From the NCBI GenBank assembly GCA_030705665.1, contig JAUZQA010000012.1, forward strand, positions 1-19,024: DNA of 19,024 nucleotides, given 5' to 3'. The notes beneath the pieces are model-generated. The model did not search any database and was not told the origin of the DNA. It saw only the letters and a list, made by a program, of their open reading frames with translations. The translations under genes were made by a program, and so were the position numbers. Each line of letters starts with the position of its first letter. Within the stretch, counting starts at the first letter, position 1. Source of the stretch: Bacillota bacterium (GTDB lineage: Bacteria; Bacillota; Bacilli; Bacillales_B; DSM-18226). Positions 13,814 through 19,024 of this stretch are shown here, one piece after another.

Positions 13814-14005
13814 TTATTCAGTAACTTGTTTACTAGTTATCTTTTGATATTGAAATATAAAATAGTCAAGTTCCTGACTTGCTTTAATTGTTCGATCATT
13901 AAGTAAGCCGTATGTTAACCCAATTATAATTAAATCATTTCTTAAATAATCAATATAGGCTAAAAGCTCATTTGGATTTAGTACTAAAGATAAAGAACAA
14001 TTCAT
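13814..14005 (-). CDS. Spo0E-like sporulation regulatory protein
   Basis: The protein has 63 residues, the usual size for the Spo0E-like aspartyl-phosphate phosphatase family. Two antiparallel helices are expected: one from about N-E-L-L-A-Y-I-D-Y-L-R-N-D-L, and a second bearing the family signature S-x-E-L-D-x-x-I/F (S-Q-E-L-D-Y-F-I-F-Q-Y-Q), where the Asp is critical for dephosphorylation of Spo0A~P. The frame can be extended to an ATG at 14035, but AAGAGG at about 14012-14017 is correctly placed for the ATG at 14005. It should delay sporulation by draining phosphate from the phosphorelay. It points to a spore-forming host. Confidence 0.8.
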   Translation of the reverse strand: MNCSLSLVLNPNELLAYIDYLRNDLIIIGLTYGLLNDRTIKASQELDYFIFQYQKITSKQVTE

Positions 14006-14141
14006 AAAAAAACCTCTTTTTACAAAAATAAACAATCACAAAACGTATTTTACCAATTTAGATGAAAATTTGGAATATATTTTATGCAAAAAATAAAATT
14101 GTAGGTTAATTCGCATTTCGAAGATAATATGCAGCATCTTA

Positions 14142-14271
14142 TTCCAGAATCGGGCGCGATTGTGGAGTAACACCATTACGAAATGATCAAACTTTTTTAT
14201 AAAACCTAAACTTAGATCTGCTGAAAAAGAATCCATTTTGCACAATTTTTTTTTCAAAAGGGATTCTTTTT
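14142..14271 (+). repeat. Composite intergenic repeat, copy D, with hairpin
   Basis: The core TTCCAGAATCGGGCGCGATT then GTGGAGTAAC is followed by AAATGATCAAACTTTTTTAT (14181-14200), identical to copy C. The terminal hairpin is AAAAAGAATCCATTTTG (14224-14240) with CAAAAGGGATTCTTTTT (14255-14271), with one mismatch and a T-rich loop. The stem sequence differs from copy C but pairs equally well. The minus-strand frame running through it is not a gene. Confidence 0.8.
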
Positions 14272-14315
14272 ATTTATGGTAAAATGCTGGTTTGTGAGAT
14301 ATTTTAGATTAAACT

Positions 14316-14636
14316 TTATTTTAACACTAAGAACAATAAACTCCATAACAATGATGGACTATGCGGAAACCAAAATTTCATGATCATGGTCGAAGCAGTA
14401 AATTCACCAGCGATGGTCATTGCCCAGTTAAACCAATAGGTCCAACCTATTGCAAAACAAAATGCGGGATCAATAAATTTTGTCCGGTATTTACTAAATG
14501 CTCCGCTTGTTGGCATAAATGCTGAAAATTCACCTAAACTAGTCATGACAAAGTATACCATTACCCCAACAAATGCAAAAGCGAATAAAACACCACCAGG
14601 TCCATCTGTGTGATCGCTGCCCCACTTCCTAAGAAA
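14316..14636 (-). pseudogene. Amino-acid permease fragment (APC family), truncated at both ends
   Basis: Only helices about 1 to 4 of an APC-type amino-acid permease remain. D-G-P-G-G-V-L-F-A-F (after helix 1), M-T-S-L-G-E-F-S-A-F-M-P-T-S-G-A-F-S and D-P-A-F-C-F-A-I-G-W-x-Y-W-F-N-W are highly characteristic. The preceding F-L-G-S-G-A-A-I-T (14635-14609) is in a different frame, so there is a frameshift near 14610. The start of the gene is replaced by an IS110-like transposase remnant on the opposite strand. The C-terminal eight or so helices are missing, cut where the frame runs into intergenic sequence before repeat copy D. It cannot make a transporter. Confidence 0.8.
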
Positions 14637-14651
14637 CCAAGGAGATTCAAA

Positions 14652-14775
14652 ATGAAGTATAAACAAACCAAAGATATTACAACTAACTGAAGAGACGCTA
14701 ATTATTGGAATTGATTTTGATAAGCACAAACATGTGGCTCGAGAACAGCAAAGAATGCGTGAATTCCATCTATAG
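14652..14775 (+). pseudogene. Remnant of an IS110-like transposase N-terminus
   Basis: The start reads M-K-Y-K-Q-T-K, then after a one-base frameshift near 14672 I-L-Q-L-T-E-E-T-L-I-I-G-I-D-F-D-K-H-K-H-V-A-R. This is the first strand of the DEDD RuvC-like domain (G-I-D-x-x-K-x-x-H-V-A-R) of a different IS110-group transposase from the one at 8635. It stops at TAG 14773-14775 after about 40 residues. The remainder of the element is absent. It abuts the broken permease on one side and the two-component operon on the other. Confidence 0.65.
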
Positions 14776-14780
14776 CAGGT

Positions 14781-15701
14781 TTACCCGTTTTCTTTTGCTT
14801 CCATAAATAATGTATTTATGAATTTTTTGATGTTGATCCGTATGGCACATGGGTTATTGTTCGTTTTTCTTTCCAGCTCAAGCATTTTCATTCTTATTTG
14901 ACTGTGATCAAAAAGCTTCGATGAATAATTTTCAAATGTTGGGTTTGCAAAATCAGTTAACCCAAGTGAAGCGATATTCTCAAGCGCTTGATAAATGGTT
15001 CTTCGAACCCGTTGTTCACTTGACTTTATTTCTTTTCTTATTTCACTTTGTGAAACGGTACTGCCAAGTCGCTTTTCTGCAACCATCTCATACAAATCCT
15101 TTAAAGGCGGCATTTCACGTAACCCCTTATTGTCTAAATGATTTAATACTTCTAATAAATCAAGTAAATCTTTTGTACCGCTTTCACTAATAACCCCGAG
15201 TTTCAGCAAAATACTTTTTCCGGAAGAAATAATCGGATTTACATTGTTCTGATAAACGATTTTAGGTAAATGGTTTTGCGTATGATTACTTAAAAAGCTT
15301 AATGAATTTTGAATGTCATGGAGTGACTTTTCCAGTAAAAGAAGGTTAATTACTTTCTTAATGATACTCACAACTTCAAGCCGGTTAAGCGGTTTTGTGA
15401 TATAACTTTCTACTCCAAGCGAATAGGCTTCACTAATCATATCCTTTGTTTCGACTTGTGAGACCATAACGATTTTTCCATTAAAGAAAGGGGCTATTTC
15501 CCTTATTGTCTCAATTCCATCGCGATTAGGCATGAGCAAGTCAATGAGTAGGATATCGATTTCCAGTTTAGCAAGTATATCAGAATAGACTTCTGAACCG
15601 TCCTCCGCCTCACCTACCGTTATCCCGATTCCATCTTCCTCAATGATATTTGAAAGCATTCCTCTAATATTGGCGGAATCATCTACAATAAAAAACTTCA
15701 T
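14781..15701 (-). CDS. GlnL-like (YcbB-type) response regulator
   Basis: The protein has 306 residues. The N-terminal receiver domain (1-120) has the acidic pair D7-D8, the phospho-acceptor D54 in L-L-I-D-L-L-M-P, S81 and K103 (I-T-K-P-L). After a linker (120-165) comes a YcbB-type output region with S-E-I-R-K-E-I-K-S-S-E-Q-R-V-R-R-T-I-Y-Q-A-L and L-G-L-T-D-F-x-N-P-x-F-E-N-Y. B. subtilis GlnL has this architecture and controls glutaminase and glutamine transport. Here the neighbours are a Dcu carrier and aspartase, so the regulator probably answers to aspartate or C4-dicarboxylates. It starts six bases after the kinase stop codon, in one operon. The three 10-bp boxes at 17084-17113 are its likely binding site (inference). 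Confidence 0.88.
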   Translation of the reverse strand: MKFFIVDDSANIRGMLSNIIEEDGIGITVGEAEDGSEVYSDILAKLEIDILLIDLLMPNRDGIETIREIAPFFNGKIVMVSQVETKDMISEAYSLGVESYITKPLNRLEVVSIIKKVINLLLLEKSLHDIQNSLSFLSNHTQNHLPKIVYQNNVNPIISSGKSILLKLGVISESGTKDLLDLLEVLNHLDNKGLREMPPLKDLYEMVAEKRLGSTVSQSEIRKEIKSSEQRVRRTIYQALENIASLGLTDFANPTFENYSSKLFDHSQIRMKMLELERKTNNNPCAIRINIKKFINTLFMEAKENG

Positions 15702-15707
15702 TATTTA

Positions 15708-16979
15708 TCATCCTTTATCAGTTAAGCTTGCTACCGGAAGGAGAATTTCAAAGGTAGTTCCTTCCGCTTGCGTTGAATCTACCAGTATCATTTTTCCACC
15801 GATATTTTCAATGACACTTTTTATATAAGATAATCCGATTCCATTTGAAGCAACTCCGATTTGATCAAACTTTGTCGTAAAACCAGGTACAAAAATAAAA
15901 GGTTTGTTTTTCGCGGGAATTCCGCAACCATTATCATTTATCTTAATTTTGACCATGTCATCAACTCTCTCAACTGTTAACACAATCCTTCCTTCCATTG
16001 GAATGGCTTCGACAGCATTAGCTACAAGATTATTTATCAGAGAAAAGAGGATGAACGTTAGGTATTGCGGATGTACACCCGAGATGTTTGCCTGATAATG
16101 GATCGTTTTACCGAGCATCTCTCCGTAGTTTTTATTTGAACGAATAATGATGTTGATGACCTCTTCAATATTCATGAAATCATCCAGGTTTTCTTTAATC
16201 ATTAGCTTTGACAATCCTGCATAAATACGCTGGTTATCCTTTTTGATTTCATGCAAATTCCCTGCAATGTTAAGAGCTACTTTTGCTTGTTCATGATTCT
16301 CCCACTTTTTTAAATCCCGGTAATGCACATAGCAGGTACTTGTCAATTGCTCAGCATTAATAGTGGACTTTTTCAATTGAAACATTTCTACATACAAATT
16401 TGAAATTAATAGTAAAATCTGCTCCGTCCGTTCTTGAATGTGTGCCTTCTCAAGCCTTGTTTCTCTCAATATAAGAATATTAAAAAAGCCGAGAACAAAG
16501 AAACTTCGGATAATAGCTACCACTGCAATGAGAAAAAAAGTATGGACAGTAATTCGTGAATGGGCAGTGGAAATACGAATAGAAATTTCAACTAGACTAG
16601 AAGTAATCTCCAATAGAACGCCGTACCAACCAATGAGAAATGGATTTTCATTCAAACTATTGATTTTGAAAATATAAAAGAGCGAAGCGAATGTCAAGTA
16701 ATAAAAAAAGACTGGAAGATTTACAAAAAAAGCGCTTTGGAAATTGAATGAACCATCTTGAAGTCCGTTAAGAAAAATTCGAAAGACAACAACTGCAATA
16801 CCGGTAAAAAAACCGGCCATAACAGGATGACTTCTGCGTGACCATAACAAAATGAAGAAGAAAACAGGTGTTCCTAAGCTTACTCTAATGTCAGAACCAT
16901 CAAATGGATAGAATTTTAACTCCCCGGCAATAGGGACTGCAATGATCATAAATAAGTAGGTCAATAATTTATCGCGCAT
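15708..16979 (-). CDS. GlnK-like (YcbA-type) membrane sensor histidine kinase
   Basis: The protein has 423 residues. The N-terminal half (1-175) has five or six membrane helices and no large extracellular domain, so it probably senses through the membrane part or through a partner carrier. The dimerisation region includes the probable phospho-accepting His243 in N-L-H-E-I-K-K-D-N-Q. The ATPase domain has the N box (L-I-N-N-L-V-A-N-A-V-E-A, about 315-326), D-N-G-C-G-I-P (349-355), F-V-P-G-F-T-T-K and G-I-G-L-S-Y-I-K. All catalytic motifs are intact. ATG 16979 starts the operon, diverging from the transporter gene across about 308 bases. Confidence 0.9.
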   Translation of the reverse strand: MRDKLLTYLFMIIAVPIAGELKFYPFDGSDIRVSLGTPVFFFILLWSRRSHPVMAGFFTGIAVVVFRIFLNGLQDGSFNFQSAFFVNLPVFFYYLTFASLFYIFKINSLNENPFLIGWYGVLLEITSSLVEISIRISTAHSRITVHTFFLIAVVAIIRSFFVLGFFNILILRETRLEKAHIQERTEQILLLISNLYVEMFQLKKSTINAEQLTSTCYVHYRDLKKWENHEQAKVALNIAGNLHEIKKDNQRIYAGLSKLMIKENLDDFMNIEEVINIIIRSNKNYGEMLGKTIHYQANISGVHPQYLTFILFSLINNLVANAVEAIPMEGRIVLTVERVDDMVKIKINDNGCGIPAKNKPFIFVPGFTTKFDQIGVASNGIGLSYIKSVIENIGGKMILVDSTQAEGTTFEILLPVASLTDKG

Positions 16980-17083
16980 AGGACCACTTCCATTTTAGAG
17001 AGTGTTTAACTTCCACATCTTAATACAAAATATTTTGCATTTGAATGATGAAAAGTGACAATTTTATTACACCTCCTATTGGC

Positions 17084-17113
17084 TTTGTAGATTATTGTAG
17101 ATTTTTATAGATT
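17084..17113 (+). promoter_or_regulatory. Three tandem 10-bp boxes, probable response-regulator operator
   Basis: TTTGTAGATT, ATTGTAGATT and TTTATAGATT follow each other without gap. The period is about one DNA helical turn, so bound proteins would sit on one face. The array ends 17 bases before the proposed -35 box, the classical position for an activator. Binding by the adjacent GlnL-like regulator is inferred; GlnL-type regulators are known to use direct repeats. Confidence 0.65.
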
Positions 17114-17130
17114 GTTAAATATGCTCACTA

Positions 17131-17159
17131 TTGAACAAAGAAATACTAGCTCTTACAAG
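17131..17159 (+). promoter_or_regulatory. Candidate sigma-A promoter of dcu-aspA
   Basis: TTGAAC (17131-17136) and TACAAG (17154-17159) are separated by 17 bases. The -35 box is good and the -10 box weak, as expected for an activator-dependent promoter. The leader would be about 120 bases. Confidence 0.45.
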
Positions 17160-17287
17160 GATAGGTCAACAAAAGGCTTTATTTTTTCACAATTACTTAC
17201 GGAGGTGAAAGAAAACATCAAGATTATTTTAGGGTAAAAGCGAAGATAAGTTATTGAAAATTTCTATACCGTTTGGAGGTAATTACT

Positions 17288-18601
17288 ATGTTTTGGATAC
17301 AACTTATTATTGTTCTAGCATGTATATTCATCGGCGCGCGATTAGGTGGTATCGGCCTCGGTGTTATGGGAGGAGTGGGGCTGGCTATTCTTGTTTTTGT
17401 CTTTAGACTTCAGCCTACTACAGCACCAATTGATGTAATGCTGATGATTTTGGCTGTTGTGACAGCGGCTGGAGCTCTACATGCAGCCGGAGGCATGGAC
17501 TATCTTGTCTATGTAGCAGAAAAGGCTTTAAGGAAAAATCCAAAAAGGATCACATTCATAGCCCCAATAGTTACTTATCTATTTACACTTTGTGCCGGAA
17601 CAGGCCATGTTGCCTATGCGGTTTTACCAGTTATAGCGGAAGTATCTCGTGAATCCGGTGTGAGACCGGAAAGACCAATGTCCATCGCTGTTATTGCATC
17701 ACAACAAGCCATAACAGCAAGCCCGATTTCAGCAGCAACGGTTGCCTTGCTCGCTCTTTTATCTGGTTTTAAAATCAACTTGCTCGATATTCTATTAATC
17801 TGTATTCCATCTACTTTTATTGCCTGTATGATTGCAGCTTTTGTATCAAGCAAAATGGGAAAAGAGTTAAATGAGGATCCTGAGTACCTAAAACGTTTAG
17901 AAGAAGGTTTAGCGCCGATTAAAAAAGATAAGAAAGAATTCATCGCATCTAACAAAGCAAAATTCTCGGTCGTTCTCTTCCTTATAGCAGCAATTTTGGT
18001 TGTTTTATTAGGTTCATTTGAAGCTTTGCGCCCGGGTTGGACGATTGATGGAACCTTTACAAGGATGAGCATGCCGGCTGCAATTGAAATTGTCATGTTA
18101 ACGATTGCCGCACTTATTATTATTTTCTGTAAACCAAATGTAGAAGAAATTGTTTCAGGAAGTGTCTTCAAAGCAGGTTCCACTGCTGTGGTAGCTATTT
18201 TTGGTATTGCGTGGATGGGAGACACTTTCTTCCAAGGAAATCTTAAATTAATTTCCGGTTCTATTTCTGAATTAGTTACATCAGCACCATGGTTATTTGC
18301 TATTGCTCTATTTGCTTTATCGATCCTGTTATATAGCCAGGCAGCAACTGTACGTACTTTAATGCCTCTTGGTATAACACTCGGAATTCATCCGGCTTTG
18401 TTAATTGCAATGTTTCCGGCAGTGAATGGATATTTCTTTATACCAAACTATCCAACAGTTGTAGCAGCCATCAACTTTGACAGAACTGGTACAACGAAAA
18501 TTGGAAAATATGTATTAAATCACAGCTTCATGATACCAGGGTTAATTGCTTCAACCGTTGCCGTAGGGCTTGGCATTGTCCTGAGTATGATTATCTTGTA
18601 A
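17288..18601 (+). CDS. Dcu-family anaerobic C4-dicarboxylate transporter
   Basis: The protein has 437 residues and about 10-12 membrane helices, the normal Dcu length. The start I-Q-L-I-I-V-L-x-C-I-F-x-G-A-R-x-G-G-I, L-Q-P-x-x-x-P-I-D-V-M-L, C-A-G-T-G-H-V-A-Y-A-V-L-P-V-I and I-T-A-S-P-I-S-A-A are diagnostic. F-D-R-T-G-T-T-K-I-G-K-Y-V-L-N-H-S-F at the end is also shared by DcuA and DcuB. It carries features of both: the N-terminus is closer to DcuB, the R-L-E-E-G-L block is as in DcuA. Function would be uptake or antiport of aspartate, fumarate, malate or succinate. TTG 17273 is in frame, but TTTGGAGGT (17272-17280) is the ribosome binding site for ATG 17288. aspA follows after 96 bases. Confidence 0.92.
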   Translation: MFWIQLIIVLACIFIGARLGGIGLGVMGGVGLAILVFVFRLQPTTAPIDVMLMILAVVTAAGALHAAGGMDYLVYVAEKALRKNPKRITFIAPIVTYLFTLCAGTGHVAYAVLPVIAEVSRESGVRPERPMSIAVIASQQAITASPISAATVALLALLSGFKINLLDILLICIPSTFIACMIAAFVSSKMGKELNEDPEYLKRLEEGLAPIKKDKKEFIASNKAKFSVVLFLIAAILVVLLGSFEALRPGWTIDGTFTRMSMPAAIEIVMLTIAALIIIFCKPNVEEIVSGSVFKAGSTAVVAIFGIAWMGDTFFQGNLKLISGSISELVTSAPWLFAIALFALSILLYSQAATVRTLMPLGITLGIHPALLIAMFPAVNGYFFIPNYPTVVAAINFDRTGTTKIGKYVLNHSFMIPGLIASTVAVGLGIVLSMIIL

Positions 18602-18650
18602 CGAAGAATTACCAAAAGAGTTGTTAAAGAAGTAATTGCTTAAATCCTAT

Positions 18651-18671
18651 CGATTCTTTTTAGAAGAATCG
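18651..18671 (+). other. Hairpin between dcu and aspA
   Basis: A perfect 8-bp stem, CGATTCTT with AAGAATCG, surrounds TTTAG. It is followed by TAAAAAATAA rather than a T tract, so it is not a strong terminator. It may stabilise the upstream message or partly reduce read-through into aspA. Confidence 0.6.
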
Positions 18672-18697
18672 TAAAAAATAAATTGGAGATGACAGTA

Positions 18698-19024
18698 ATG
18701 AATGATTCAAAGGATTTCCGTATTGAAAAAGATTTTCTTGGAGAAAAAAAGGTTCCGACTGATGCCTATTTTGGTGTACAAACAATGCGTGCAGTTGAGA
18801 ACTTTCCGATTACTGGATATAAAATAGATCCAGCTTTGATTAAAGCGATTGCGATGGTGAAAAAGGCTGCGGCCTTTGCCAATTCACAAATCGGTCAATT
18901 GGACGAAAAAATAGCAAATGCAATTATGACTGCTGCTGATGAAGTAATCGAAGGAGAACTGGATGATCAATTTATCGTGGACCCAATTCAAGGCGGAGCA
19001 GGTACCTCGATAAATATGAACACA
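18698..19024 (+). CDS. aspA: Aspartate ammonia-lyase (aspartase), 3' end missing
   Basis: The first 109 codons are present and the gene runs off the window. F-R-I-E-K-D-F-L-G-E-K-x-V-P, D-A-Y-F-G-V-Q-T-x-R-A-V-E-N-F-P-I-T and F-I-V-D-P-I-Q-G-G-A-G-T-S-x-N-M-N match the aspartase/fumarase superfamily. The start V-P-x-D-A-Y-F-G-V-Q-T and the P-I-Q-G-G-A-G-T-S wording favour aspartase over class II fumarase. The enzyme converts L-aspartate to fumarate and ammonia. The catalytic serine loop lies beyond the window. TTGGAGATGA precedes ATG 18698. It follows the Dcu carrier in the same direction, giving an uptake-plus-deamination unit for aspartate. Confidence 0.93.
   Translation, partial: MNDSKDFRIEKDFLGEKKVPTDAYFGVQTMRAVENFPITGYKIDPALIKAIAMVKKAAAFANSQIGQLDEKIANAIMTAADEVIEGELDDQFIVDPIQGGAGTSINMNT

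Larger units (their letters stand above)
16980..17287. other. Divergent control region of kinase operon and dcu-aspA
   Basis: This is the only intergenic interval between the two divergent units, so it must hold both promoters. It contains the tandem boxes at 17084-17113, a candidate plus-strand promoter at 17131-17159 and a long leader. On the minus strand, GGAGGTG at about 17071-17077 precedes no long frame, only a 13-codon TTG-initiated one ending near 17023, which I do not annotate. Confidence 0.6.

Noticed and set aside
14036..14257. Minus-strand 73-codon open frame
   Set aside because: It runs through repeat copy D and its hairpin, has no ribosome binding site and encodes a low-complexity product; the DNA is explained by the repeat.
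17614..18225. Long minus-strand open frame of 203 codons
   Set aside because: It is the antisense shadow of the Dcu transporter gene; no ribosome binding site and an implausible composition.

Overview
This window looks like a chromosomal segment from a low-GC, spore-forming Firmicute of the family Bacillaceae (Bacillus sensu lato). The clues are AT-rich DNA, strong AGGAGG-type ribosome binding sites, a Spo0E-like phosphatase, a GlnK/GlnL-type two-component system, and many palindromic intergenic repeats of the kind scattered through Bacillus genomes. No RNA operon, tRNA or CRISPR array is visible. Genus and species cannot be fixed from the sequence alone.

Layout. Positions 1-2330 carry the 3' part of an FTR1/EfeU-type iron permease, a small lipoprotein and a cytosolic YceI-like protein, with terminators after the lipoprotein and after the YceI gene. 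Positions 2340-3520 (minus) hold a frameshifted folE preceded by the C-terminal part of a regulator with a SufR-like cysteine pattern. Positions 3900-5330 hold a GNAT acetyltransferase and a HemK-like methyltransferase with foreign-looking composition. Positions 5700-8440 hold a small lipoprotein (minus), a secreted V8-like serine protease and a GyrI-like small protein. Positions 8449-10122 are a complete IS110-family element. Positions 10470-12711 hold a secreted acidic protein, a headless Lrp-type regulator overlapping a LysE-type exporter, and a membrane GGDEF protein. Positions 12860-14790 hold a second GNAT, a 32-residue membrane protein, a Spo0E-like protein, an amino-acid permease fragment and a remnant of another IS110-like transposase. 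The last 4.2 kb is a coherent catabolic locus: a GlnK/GlnL-like sensor and regulator (minus) diverge from a Dcu-family C4-dicarboxylate transporter followed by aspartase (aspA), with three tandem 10-bp boxes between them.

How it works together. The right-hand locus suggests uptake of aspartate (or exchange with fumarate/succinate) by the Dcu carrier, deamination by AspA, and activation by the divergent two-component system through the tandem boxes. The left and middle parts are an accessory patchwork with many decayed genes, separated by repeated hairpin elements.

The most notable item is the IS110 element. Its ends, its insertion target (a palindromic intergenic repeat) and the guide segments of a candidate bridge RNA can be read from the sequence and agree with one another. 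This is a hand-made match and needs computation to confirm it.
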